From Pterois miles (Eukaryota > Chordata > Actinopteri > Perciformes > Scorpaenidae), in contig CAMQGK010000008.1 in assembly GCA_947000775.1 (NCBI GenBank), forward strand, positions 12,166,501 to 12,230,500: DNA of 64,000 nucleotides, given 5' to 3'. Below the pieces are notes generated by a model that did not search any database, was not told the origin of the DNA, and saw only the letters and a program-made list of their open reading frames with translations. A program made the position numbers and the translations under genes. The first letter of the stretch is position 1, and every line of letters begins with the position of its first letter. Shown here one piece after another: positions 13,465-25,514 of this stretch.

Positions 13465-14100
13465 TTAGGGGTGTCAATTGATTAAAATATTTAATCACAC
13501 TTAATTGCATGACTGTCCATAATTAATTGTGATTCATTGCAAATTAATCTCAGATTTTTTTATCTGTTCAAAACGTGCCTTAAAGGGAGATTTGTCTAGT
13601 ATTTAATACTCTTATTAACATGGAAGTGGACAAATATTCTGCTTTATGTGAATGTATGCATGTAGTTATTGGAAATCAATTAACAACACAAAACAATGAT
13701 GCCCAGAAACCCTCAGAGGTACAGTGCTTATCATAGAAAATATGCTCAAATCATAACATGGTGAACTGCAGCCCAACAGGCAACAACAGCTGTCAGTGTG
13801 CTGACTTGACTATGACTTGACTATGACGACCAAGTGGGACAAATGTCTGTAAAGGGGAGACTTGTGGGTACCCATAGAACCTATTTTCATTCACATATCT
13901 TGAGGTCAAACCCCTTTGACAATGGCCTCGCCTGTTTTTCCTTGCCAACATAGCATATGATTAGAGCGTTGTTTAGCCTCCTTCACAATAAGCTAGAGTG
14001 ACATGGTTGGGTTTTCTAATTTCATATGATACCGGTATCTTCACACTAGGTTTAAAAGGGAGCCCACTACAACCTAAAAACTGCATGATGCATTAATGTG
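13465..14100. repeat. Copy of dispersed repeat family A
   Basis: It starts with taggggtgtcaattgatt and runs through attaat-rich sequence, a tgacttgactatgac segment and the core tacccatagaacctatttt. Copies at 16605-17092 and 46274-46984 are in the opposite orientation. It has no coding capacity. The ends (agggctgtcaa / ttgacagc in the 46 kb copy) suggest a non-autonomous DNA transposon. Confidence 0.75.
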
Positions 14101-15812
14101 TTAAACAAATAAGAGGAATTAAAACCCAGAATAGTAGTACAGAAGCCAAAGGTGGGACTTTAAGCCATGAAAATAACATAATTTAGTCTTTTAGAGCTTA
14201 CTATGATAGCACTTTTTAACCAAATTTGACAGCATGTTGAGTAGTTTAGATGCTGCTCAGCTACATGACAGATGGCTGACTATCTATGACAACAATTAGT
14301 TCAAACAAAGAAACTGTCTATGGCCAATTTATCCACAAACAATGATGCTTTTATGCGAACAAGATGATATACGATGATGATAATGGACTTCGCTGATGTG
14401 GCTGGATACTGGTGGGTGTGATGTTTTGCATACATATGCATGTGTGAAAGCTGATTCCTGTCCTATCTGACAACCGTGTACAGCAACCCATTATTACTTG
14501 AAAAATGACAAAAAAATATGACAAAACGCCCTTGTCTGGATGTGTGCATGTGTAACGGAGGAGATATTTTATCCTGGCTCCCAGGGCAAGGCACCGACTC
14601 AGAGGGAAGAACAAGAAAGATTCTCAGCCACAGATCATTTATCTCTATTACTTCCAGCAACACCAGGCATCTAAATTCTACTGATGATAGCCCAGGGTTT
14701 TTATACCAGTTATCAGCATGATTCTCTCATATCAAATGTTTAACGCCCTCCTCGCTCAAAGTTGGTTATTTTTTCATCAGAAAAACATACAGAAAGTCTT
14801 CCAACCTTCTCTTTAATAACAAAGAAATCTTATTTACCCTTATATTTGGCAGTGATGCGTGTTCATGACTTGTGTCCCACTTGTGCTTGGCTTCTCAATG
14901 ACCACCTAAAAAAAAATCAAGCACATAACAAGATGGTGTCTTTGAACTAGGCCTAGCTAAATCCCACTGAAACCAGTATGACCTTTTGAATGATTACAAG
15001 TATACCTTTGAATCTGGAACAGTCACCAATGTGAATTCATATAAATTACTCTTAAATAGCGTCACTAGTATGCTCACTGTTATCTAAAAGGACACAAACA
15101 AACATGGATACAATACATTTGCATACAACAGTACTACATGTACACATTCACCTACACACAACTCATTGCAGCGAGATTATTGCCCATTATGTTTCATTTT
15201 GGGTAATTACACATTGCCCTTGGCCTACTAAAAGCTCATCATCTTGTGTAACACTTTAAAATGGCCCCCAGTAGGCTCTCAGTTGTGTGTTTTGCATTCT
15301 TCCTGCTTTAGCAAGAAAAAGGGGTGGTACCAAGACATTGTTTGGCAACTATACAACATATATATATGCACGTATTTATAAAAAAAAATGTGACTTACAG
15401 TGTCTGCCAGTAATCAGTTAAAGTTAGTCTAAACTTGAAATGATCATTCTGTATGTCCACAACTGAAGCTCCTGTTGTATCTCAGTTGTAGTAGTCTGAA
15501 AAATCCAGCCTCTCCATTGTGAAGATACTTCACTCCACGACCAGAATTACTCCTGCAGAAGTATCAGTGTCGCATGTTGGTCTTAATGTTGGTTGATGTA
15601 GTTTTAAAAGTTACATTTATTAATGCCCAACACCATTGTTTTGATCCAAGAGGCTTGTATATGAGTTATGACAACAATTATTAGTCTAATAATAGCCCTG
15701 ACACCTACCAGGCCACGAAGGTCACTGGTCCCCATATGGGAACAAACAACGAGGAAAACAGAAAACAGGACCAAAAAAATGCCATTGTCCTTTAAAAGAT
15801 AAACAGCACTAC
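14101..15812. other. Gene-free intronic stretch
   Basis: No exon supported between the dnah2 exons at 11.9 and 15.9 kb. The sequence is AT-rich and unremarkable. Confidence 0.4.
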
Positions 15813-16010
15813 CTGTTGTAATCATTGTGCCAGGTGGTGTTTCGACATCCAGGATGCCCGTGTCAACAAAGTGCAGGAACTGTGGGCAGCGGTGGAAGTT
15901 GCTCTGTATCTCCAGCAGGCAGCGGGTGACCTCTGGCCCCCCGGTGCCTGCCAAAGCATGGCAGGGCCCTCTGCTGACCCAGTCATGTGGCCAAGAGAAT
16001 GATATCCCAC
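15813..16010 (-). pseudogene. dnah2: dnah2 tail exon, two frameshifts
   Basis: 198 bp between an AG acceptor and a gtagtg donor. Three reading-frame segments each match DNAH2. GYHSLGHMTGSAEGP corresponds to QYHFARWEDGKQGP. In a second frame, GGPEVTRCLLEIQSNFH corresponds to QGPQITRNLLEIEDIFH and ends in GILDV. In a third frame, after one base is missing in a run of A, the bases read NTTWHNDYN, matching NTCWHEDYN. So the exon needs two frame changes to read through. The flanking splice sites are intact. This is the best single demonstration that the locus is a dynein heavy chain and that it is broken. Confidence 0.85.
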
Positions 16011-16604
16011 CTGACAAAGCTGTTATGGAGAGACAGGTTAAGAAAAGGGCAAGCATGAATAAGATGGTAAATAGCAACGCTGCTTTGCATGGCATAATGT
16101 AGAATAATCCATGTAAAATAGCTGCAGGTGAATCATAGAGATGAAGTGAAGGGGAGAAAAGGCAGATAGGAAGGAATAAACATATGAAGAGAAATGTATG
16201 CGTTATGTATGTGATAAGGACTGAGAGAAAGAATACAGTATGGTCTGAAGACTAAATGTATTCAAGGTCACATCCCATGGATTTGTAAAGGAGGATATCT
16301 GCATTCAAGGATATCTTCAGTCCAAGTCCAAGGGGAGGCTTGGTCAACAATAGCAGTGATAGCGAGTGGATGTGAAATACATGAATGGAATGGGAGAATA
16401 AAATGGGAAAGCAAAGGTTAAGCTAAAACAAGTTAAAGGTCATAAACGTGCCAATTTGTGAGAGCCGTGGTGGATGGAGCTGCATCATAACCCTGTAATC
16501 AATTATATCAAACGTCATTTAAACAGCCTTAGGGCTGTGTATTGCCAAGAATCTGGCAGTAAGACACGTATCATGATACAGAGGTAACGATTCAAGATAT
16601 TGCG

Positions 16605-17092
16605 CTTAAGGCTGTTAATGTGATAGTAACACTTTAATACTAATTTGTTTTAAGGCCACTAAATAACGCTCTATACATGCTACATTTTGGCAAGGAAAAA
16701 CAGGCAAGGCCATTGTCAAAGGGGTCCCTTGACCTCTGACCTCAAGATATGTGAATTAAATTGGGTCCTATGGGTACCCACGAGTCTCCCCTTTACAGAC
16801 ATGCCCACTTCATGATAATCACATGCAGTTTGTGGCAAGTCATAATCAAGTATGCCATGTTATACTGTAATTTGAGCATATGTGTACCTATGACAATATT
16901 TGTCATGGTTTAGTAATGTTAACTGATTTCCAATAATAAAAATATACATATATTTGCATAAAACAGCAATTTTGCCCACTCAAATGTTGCTAATAGTATT
17001 GAATATGTGAAAAATCTCCGTTTAAGGTACATTTTGAAGAAAAAAAACGTGTGATTAATTGTGATTAAATATTTGAATGAACTGACAGCGCT
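16605..17092. repeat. Copy of dispersed repeat family A
   Basis: Same core as the 13.5 kb copy, with gggtacccacgagtctcccc and acagacatgcccacttca blocks and the attaattgtgattaaat end. It directly follows a fragment (16535-16600) related to the 21.6 kb element, so two repeats abut here. Confidence 0.75.
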
Positions 17093-17485
17093 TGTTTTTA
17101 CTTAGTTTATGCAGTGAAGCCCTACAATCGGAGCGTTGCGGGACAAGAGACGGCACCACAGCAATGTCATGGATAACAAAAGGAAGAGGAGGTTTCCAAA
17201 CAAAACAGACAATACATTCCCACGGGAGAGATGATAGCCACAGTTTGTATGGGTATGGGTAAACTGCTGAGGAGATAAGAAGGAAGAATCAAACATTCAG
17301 TCAGTGTTTCAGATATGGTCGGGAGTGTGACACAAGTGGCAGAGGCAGCATGAAAACGTGAGATGAAGTTGATGGCATTGAAGATGTCGGGGACATCTAT
17401 TTCAACAGCATGAGCTTGCAGAGTTGAGGATGTGGATTCTTATACTGTGTACGCAGGTGTGTGTTCGTGTGAGAGTGCAATTCAC

Positions 17486-17572
17486 CTCAAGCTGGTCTCT
17501 AAGCCTTTGAAGGAACACATCAACCAGAGCAAAACTACTGGTTTGGTCCAGGGCTGAACCTTTGGAGAATAC
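17486..17572 (-). CDS. dnah2: dnah2 tail exon, intact frame
   Basis: An 87 bp exon (29 codons, phase 0) with acceptor tgtttccatcag and donor gtgaat. It reads FSKGSALDQTSSFALVDVF, matching DNAH2 FSSRGWVLDQTSIFAQVDAF almost residue for residue, then LQRLRDQLE against VQRCKDLIE. The tryptophan of the family's GWVLDQTS motif is replaced by alanine. This exon has no disruption, in contrast to its neighbours. It sits 15.7 kb from the upstream exon and 1.5 kb from the next one. Confidence 0.85.
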
Positions 17573-18299
17573 CTGATGGAAACACAGATGATAGAGAGAG
17601 AGAAAGAGAGAGACAGATGGAGAGAGAAAAGAAGTGGGAGCAGAGAGACCGATAAAGAAATAATGAGAATGTTACACTGACAAGAGACACATGCAACAAA
17701 AGTAAATAGAGAGTGAAGGAGAAAGAGCAGCACAAAAAGTCAAGCTGTCTTTCAAACAGATGAGCACCTCAGCATTTTAGAGCCGGGTCTCCAGCTGTCA
17801 CAGGATTGTAAGGCGCACAAAAACAAAACGCAGGCTGTCACAGTGGCAAACCGCCATCATCCAGGCTGAGGGATAAAGGTCAGAAAATGATCTGTCATTG
17901 GCATAATTGCATCCGCTGAAGTTGTGTATCGGTGGCCTGCCGTTGCTCAGATTGCTTTTTCACACTTCATTCTTCCTCTGATGGAAAGGTAATCCTGGAG
18001 ACACAAATGTTTATAGTCGCCGCTCACAGTGGAAATGGGAAGCAGAGAGGGAGAGATGGACATCAGGTGAAGTCAAGGTGACACTGGCATGTGACGCCGG
18101 CAAGTTAATACACTCCTAAATACATCTAAATAAAAAGGGATGATTCTTTACTGAGCTTACAGTAACTCAGCCCTCTAAACAGGCTGTTCTCATACACTGT
18201 AACTAGTAAACGTAAGGCACTGTAATTCGTACATATTCCACAAAATCAATTTGTATGTAATCTAGAATCTTCCGTACTTAAATAACACCATTTCTGTTA

Positions 18300-18700
18300 T
18301 TTTAATGCAAACCACATTCTTTTCTAAAACCTAACTAAGTTTTATTGCCTAAACCTAACCAAGTAATTTTGATGCCTAAACCTAACCATGTCAACCTTTT
18401 CCTAAATTTAACCAAATAGTTTTCATGCCAAAACATAATAAATAATTTTGTTGCCAAATCTTAACCAAGTCGATCTTTCCCTAAACCTAAAAAAGTAGGG
18501 TTTTTTTTGCCTCAACCTAACAAAGTCGTCCTTTGCTAAATCTGAGTAGTTTTGTTGCCTAAACCTAACCAAGTCGATCCTTTGTAAATTGTAAATTTCT
18601 CCACTGTGGGACTCATAAAGGAATATCTTATCTTATCTTTCCTAAACCTAACCAAGTTAATCTTTTCTTAAACCTAACAAAGTTAAATATCATCAAATTG
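18300..18700. repeat. Degenerate tandem repeat, cctaaacctaaccaagt unit, with LINE tail inside
   Basis: Roughly ten imperfect units of ~35-40 bp, each containing a form of cctaaacctaaccaagt followed by a T-rich spacer. A LINE/SINE-type 3' tail (ctccactgtgggactcataaagg) occupies 18590-18638 within the array. The core resembles vertebrate telomeric CCCTAA only loosely, and the unit is longer. Confidence 0.75.
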
Positions 18701-19020
18701 TTGTATGAGGATATGTTGAACTAAACATGACAATATAATGGCAATCTAGTTGAATCTTTTGCTCCTATAGTTTCTCTTCACAAACCAGGACTGCCTGTGT
18801 AGGCAAAGCTGAAGGATTGATTCATTTTTTTATGTTCTGTTCAACCTGAGGGGACTTTTTTCCTCAAGCAGCTTTGTAGCTTGTCAGCAGCTAATCCATA
18901 CAAGGAAAGTGGGCATTTCTTTGCTTATCTGGCAATGTGCAAAACACACAAAGTCCTAAAATGCCTGGCAGCTGAGTGTCAGTATGGACCTTCATTTTAG
19001 GTTTGTTTGTTTTTTTTTAC

Positions 19021-19127
<107 letters not shown>

Positions 19128-19377
19128 GGCATATTTTAAAGCTGACACCAGGTCAGGATATGCTGTATCATAACTGTACCAACATGAATAACCTCAAGGC
19201 TCAACATACACTTATATACATCATGTTCACTGTCTTGCAGTTAAAAGCAAGACTTAGTTACCAAACAGGTAAAGCAGGTAAATTGTCCTAGCTCTCAAGG
19301 TGCTCCAAAAGCACTAATTTACTGTGTCAGTTTGTTTGTGATAATTTTAATAAAAGGGGAAAGGGTCGTGTACTTTA

Positions 19378-19560
19378 AAGGTGCATTGTGTAGGATCTGG
19401 AGGCATCTAATGGTGAGGTTGCAGATTGCAACCACCTGAACCTTCTCCCTTGTGCAAGCTCTTAAGAAAACTAAGGTGGCCGACGTAAAAATATGAAAAC
19501 GTGAATGGCCTTATCTGGGAGCCAGTTGTGTTAAGACTACCGTAGATCATTCGCAGCAAA
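19378..19560. repeat. Partial copy of dispersed repeat family B
   Basis: It contains tgtgtaggatctgg, then a block ggtgaggttgcaga, as in the copies at 23.7 and 29.3 kb. These are the same family as the 3544-4315 element. Confidence 0.7.
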
Positions 19561-20746
19561 TCCAGAGTGTAGTGTATGAGGGAAGTGAGTGGTGAAGCAA
19601 GAGAGAGAGCAGGAGTGAATGTGTCAGTTTAGCTCTGAAATATCAGGTGAATATGCCATGAAGTTTGCTGTTTGTGCAGATATAAATGCTGCAGCTCCCG
19701 AAGATCAAGGCTGTGGATTCCATAGCTACAAACTACAGAATTTGGGGATCTGGAGCCAAAATTATGATATTCAACCAGATGAAACCAAACACACAACTAC
19801 AGACACTTAGTAAATACACCCAAGGGTTGTCCCAATAATTAAGGCCTAGCACGAAAACCACTGGTTAAAATGTCTACAAAACAATAAAGGGTCAATACAA
19901 AGCACCTTGTGCACGTTTATGTATATAAATGAGCCTGCTGATCAGTGGTTCTTTACAGTAAATGGCGGCAACAACCAAGAGGAGAGAAGAGAAGAGGATT
20001 TTTTCTGACACAAAATGGAGGTGCTTGTGGGTGAAGATCCTGAACACTCATTCCCTCGTAATTCTTACATTCACGTAGTCATTACAGTGCCAGTGTATCA
20101 AGTGTCACCACAATATTTTTATTATTTCCAGCAATCAAACTGATAGCTTCCAAAAGGATTGTGTCAATCAGTGGCATCCACCACCCTGGGATATCGCTGG
20201 AAAATGGAAATTTGACAGGTGAAACACAATTTACAATTGGCTGGTATGATGATTATGATCATAATGATAATGAGGATATAGAATGTAATGATTGTCTAAG
20301 AGCTGTCACAGACTTTATTTCCAGGCTTTGCTGATTTACACAATCCATATGTGCGGGCGAGGTAACTAGAGAAGGCTGAGTGCGTGTGGCGCACTGTGGT
20401 GATGAAGTAGATCCATAAGTACGAAGTGAAATTAAATGTGTGAGAGGCATCATTATACGTATAATGGCTCTCACATTTAAGTTCTACAATCTCGCTTCAG
20501 TTCACCACCTCACAATGTGTGTCGCCAATTTCCTGTCTCCGTAATGTCTCCACGCATGGTGCTGCACAGGTGCGCACATTTTCTTGTCAAGTTTGTTTTT
20601 ATAGATCACAACTTTTGCGTGGGGAAAGCCTCTTTCAGGCCCCATTCTTTGTGAACGTAATGGGTATAAATGACACCCCAGGTCACTTTGGCTGGTTACT
20701 GTTTCCCATTAACCAGCATCTTCCTGACACACTGCTATTCCAGCCA

Positions 20747-20776
20747 TACATCATCATCATCATCATCATCATCATC
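20747..20776. repeat. (CAT)n microsatellite
   Basis: A short trinucleotide run. It gives an isoleucine or serine run in chance frames. Confidence 0.9.
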
Positions 20777-21299
20777 GTCATCACAGTTTCACCTCTCTCT
20801 CCATCGCCCAACCTGCTGTGGTCATGTGACTAAGTCTTCCCTTTGCAACTTGTCCATCATGTCAGTATTCCCTCATCGTCCATTTAAACGGTTGCAACCA
20901 TAACAATCATCGTCATGGTCACCGTCATTATTGTCGAAATCTTTTCCATTATCCGTTTCCTTGGTGGGGAGTCACCATGGTCCTCTGGTATCAGTCTCAC
21001 TGGTCTACACGCTCTCTTTGTGCCTCCTTGTTTTGTTTTCTTTTTTGTATTTCCACAGGTAGTGTATGCTCAAAATAAGCAATTACTGCTGAGGGATGGA
21101 GCTATGTTCTTGAGCTCAGGTCTAAGTAAATTGTTTTCTCTCTTTGACCTCAATGTGAAAAAAAGAAAAGCAATAAAAACACAAGTAGATCTAAATAAGA
21201 AAACCATAGCACACAAGTGCAAAGTAAATCAAATAAATATCTATGAACTACATGCAAATCTAAAAAGTAAAAAGTGTTGTATCTGTGAACACATTCGCA

Positions 21300-22865
21300 C
21301 AAGGGGTGTAAGAAAATATTAGATCGTATGAACAGATAGAATAGATCGAATGAACAGTATATATGTTTTTGATACTGTCTTGTGTCTAAAAAACATTTGT
21401 AATTAATAGTTTACATGCAAACATGAACTCAGTCAGATGCTCCCTCTTAGTGCATGTGCCCTCTGGACTGTGATAAATTAAAATGCTCATCCTATTGTTC
21501 TGATTACATAAATAACATATTTTTACTCAGATTTTGCATATGGTGGTGCCTTCCATTTTTTTCTTGAAATGATTTCACTAAATAAATTGAATTTCCTGAA
21601 ATTAGATTTTTCTAAATTCACAAAATATCGCCTTGCTTACTGTATCGCAATATATTGACTGTTAACCTGTATCATGATACGTATCATATTGCCAGATTCT
21701 TGCCAATACACAGTCCTGCTTAGCACTGTTAGCAGTGTTGGCACTGTTATCTGCTGGCTCGCCATCACCATGTTGAGAGCTGGTGAGAGGCAATAAAAAT
21801 GCCCCCCAATTTAGACTTTAATTAAATTAATTTAGTAAATGTAAATATGTGTTAAAAAAGAAAATGAAGTAAAAACCATACACATGTGTGCAAACACTAT
21901 ACATCAGATGTAGTGTAATATAAGTGTAATATAATTAATATACCGGTAAGTGTAATTAAACAGACTAATTGAGTTGCTATGTTTAAATCAGTGCTGCAAC
22001 ATTCACTTTATAGTCAAATGGTATGTTTAGTAGAGGTGGGAAAAACTGATTCGCTATGTACACTATGTAATTACAATGTATTTTTTTCGAAAAACAATTT
22101 TGAATGTTTTTTTTAAGAGCCAAAATTGATATATTTCCTCCATTTGAGGTTATGCAGCAGTAGAAGGAAGTTAGCGCTTTTACTGTTGTAGTCTGAGTGA
22201 CGCCATATCTGTTCCAACTCCATCAACCAAAGCAAACCACACTGAGCCAAAAGGATCTGTATGGATACGACCTGTACTCTCACATTTTAAATGCAGCGTG
22301 GTAAACACTACACATACAGTAAAGTATGGAAACACTTTGAGTTCCACACATTGACAGGAAAAACAAAGTTAGGCATCATGGTTAAAGCTGCACGCTTACT
22401 GTCACGGACAGGAAAGGTTATCGTATTGAGGTAACGTGCGATCAAGCCGGCCGTCACTGTCATCTACGTGGTCAAATGGGCCGACGCTACAACTGTAGAG
22501 CGCCATATACTGACATTTATGTTAAATGCATTGAAACGGCCCCAATGGAGCTGACCATGGATGTATAAAGAGATTTCAGCTGACGGGAGATGGACTATAC
22601 ATGACTGACTACATCTGGTTTTCAAAATAAGTTTTGAATTTAATAAATAATGCCTGACAATGATCCTGATATATTTGACTTCTCTGAATACATACTGAAC
22701 ATGAAACATTCTTACTGTATTAATTTAGATATTTTGCAAAGTAAAAGTCCCTAGAAGTGCATGATTCGCAATAAATTGCAATACTTAAAAATCGCAATAC
22801 ATATTGCCACCCAAGTATCAATCGTATCGACTCGATAGATAGATGAATCGTCCCAGCCCTAATGT
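21300..22865. mobile_element. Composite of degraded DNA-transposon fragments
   Basis: The left part begins near ggggtgtaagaaaatatt, and the right part ends with gaatcgtcccagcccta, typical of fish hAT-like non-autonomous ends. Inside, 21640-21715 (gtatcatgatacgtatcat) is related to 16540-16600 in the opposite orientation. No transposase frame is visible. Boundaries are approximate. Confidence 0.5.
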
Positions 22866-23688
22866 TTATCATTTCTTTGCTAATACACTGCTTAAGCAGA
22901 TAAACTTGCCTTAAGTTAATCTAGAGTAAACACAGCCTTATAAGTGTGGTGCACATACATTTAAGGTGGCGGTATGAAGGATGGGGTTTTACATTTCATT
23001 TGGACTGTAGAGAATGGTATTATGAAAATGTGCCGGAGAAATGAAACAAGGAGACGGGGGTAGGGTCCACATCTGTGACTCCGTCTCTAACTGCAGATGA
23101 AAGGAAGTCGTTTGAAGTTGATGTGGTGCTATTTCTCCAATGACTCAGATTAAACACTGATGCCTGTGCCGAGCAGCACATTCATCACTTCAATGATACT
23201 TTTAGTGGCCGTTCCCCTGCTCAGGCGGAAATTAACAGCACTCTGGTGCCTGGTGTGTGCGTAAAAACCTGCAAACTAACTCACACACACCTATACAGAG
23301 TGTGCACACAAATAAATACTCAATTCTGTTCAAATACAAAGACATGCAGGGGTTTTGAGCTATGTATGTAAAGGCTATGGGTTTCATTTCTTCTTCTCTT
23401 TTCCACGCGGCACAAAAAAATAAATCTTTTTTTTAAACTGTGGCCTCTTTTAACTCATCAGACTCATTCACCGGAGGAGTTCAACACTCTTAAATTACGC
23501 TATTAAAACATTATGATGTATCATTCATTTAGCAGGTTGATTATAATTTAAATGACAGATGATGCTTGTGAAAAATGTTAACCTTGTTATGGAGGAAGAT
23601 AATGACTACTTGCCTGAATTTTCATCATAGGGGTCTAAATAGTGACTTTATGTATGCAGGAGGGTGGCTATGGCAAATACCTTCATTA

Positions 23689-24657
23689 AAGGGCCAGTGT
23701 GTAGGATTTGGTGACATCAAGCAATGAGGTTGCAGACTGAAACTCCATGTAGGAGAACTACGGTGGCCGACGCAAAAACGCGAATGTCCGAATCTACAGC
23801 CAGTGTTTTGTTTGTCCATTTTTGGATACCGTAGAAAACATAGACTGTATATAAGAAGTACACGTAGTCACCATGATGTCACCCGCAGGTTTGTGGGCTG
23901 CCGTTTTGAGGCCTTATGTTCGAAATTTTGGCCATCGCCACGTTGAACTTTTGCAACCAGAACTGACAGGAAAGGGTGGAGCTAAGCACGACCAAACACT
24001 GAATAAAGCATTTTCAGGTGCCCAAAAAAGTTCTAATGAATGTTCATAAACTGAAAAACACACTGTGAAACGGTTTAAGATCTACAACGAAAACACAGAC
24101 TACTCCCAGACTGAACAACGTTGTTGTTGTCAGTCACAAGGCAGACATTACCTAAAGCATCCCCTGCTTTATGGTCTATTTGACTCTAAATGGGACCATA
24201 ATGTACTAAATGAATATCATGCTGTATTAAAGAAGACTTGAAACTAATGATTGAGACCATAAACTCATGTTAAAATTTTTTACTGAGGTAATAAATCAAG
24301 TGAGAAGTAGGATCATTTTCTCATAGACTTCTATACAATCAGACTTCTCTTTGCAACCAGAGTAGTCGCCCCCTGCTGGCTATTAGAAAGAATGCAAGTT
24401 TAAGGCATTCCTGCATTGGTTTCACTTCTAAAGAAAGAAAAAAAAGAAAGATATTCTTTTATTAGTCCCACAGTGGGGAAATTCAGTTTAAAGCCCTGGA
24501 TTTTGCCCGTATGTAGATATAAATGGCTCATTCTAAGCTAACAAAAACAACAATCGCTATTTTCAGGTGGTTATACACTAAAGAAAACAAATTTAATATT
24601 TTATTCCATTTCTGCCAATAGATCCCCCTAAATGCTACAAACTGTTCCATTAAACTA
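23689..24657. mobile_element. Family B element with a nested family C element
   Basis: The outer ends are taaagggccagtgtgtagga (left) and a degenerate ctgttccattaa end (right). Between about 23860 and 24425 lies the reverse complement of family C (copies at 32118-32590 and 61141-62440). A LINE-type tail in reverse orientation is at 24450-24488. So at least two later insertions sit inside one element. Confidence 0.65.
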
Positions 24658-25443
24658 ACACAAAACTGTGAACTTTTTAAATTTTAGTTACATTTGAACC
24701 ATAACTTTCAAAATAAAAGTAGTAAAGAAAATTTAACTACAGTTACAGAGACTGTTGATTCACCTTATTTTATACTGCATGTCATTGTATCATGTTTATA
24801 TCAGGTAAAAATTTGAGCTTTTTCCTGCACACCTTCATCACCAAACTAAACATTTTTTTGTGTTTATTCAGGGATGCTAGCTGATTTGTGACGATATTAA
24901 ATGCTGCTCACAATAGTGTCGGGCTCAGAACATGGCTGTTATTGGTGTAGAGAGAAGCCTGGCCTCTAGGGGTCTCTATTGGGGTTTCAAGAATCAAAGG
25001 ACATATTTCCATTTCTAACAAATGATAGGTTGATGCGGGGTTGGGGGGGGATTCAATATTTATGTACTGTATGTGTGTGAACTATAAATCCATCTGTGCA
25101 CTCAGAACATGCAGTGCTTAGCAGAGAAGTTGGCTATGCAGGTCTGAATCAGTGTAATTTGATCGGTGTGGTCATAACCTCATGGGATAAATACCCAATA
25201 AAAGACATTTTGGCGTCTGGATAAGCGTAAATCCATCCAATTTGAGGCCTAATTAAGTGGGACTTACATAGCACACTGGGACAGTCGGTTATAAGGGACA
25301 GAAAAATGACCGGAGGCATCAACATCTCTGCCGTCTCGGGGGAACACTAGATCCAATAAGGATGGAAATAAAAGAGGGGTCACCGTGGCTTACTTTAGTA
25401 TGGAAGCACATGATCAGAGCAAACACGCACACGCACACGCACG

Positions 25444-25514
<71 letters not shown>

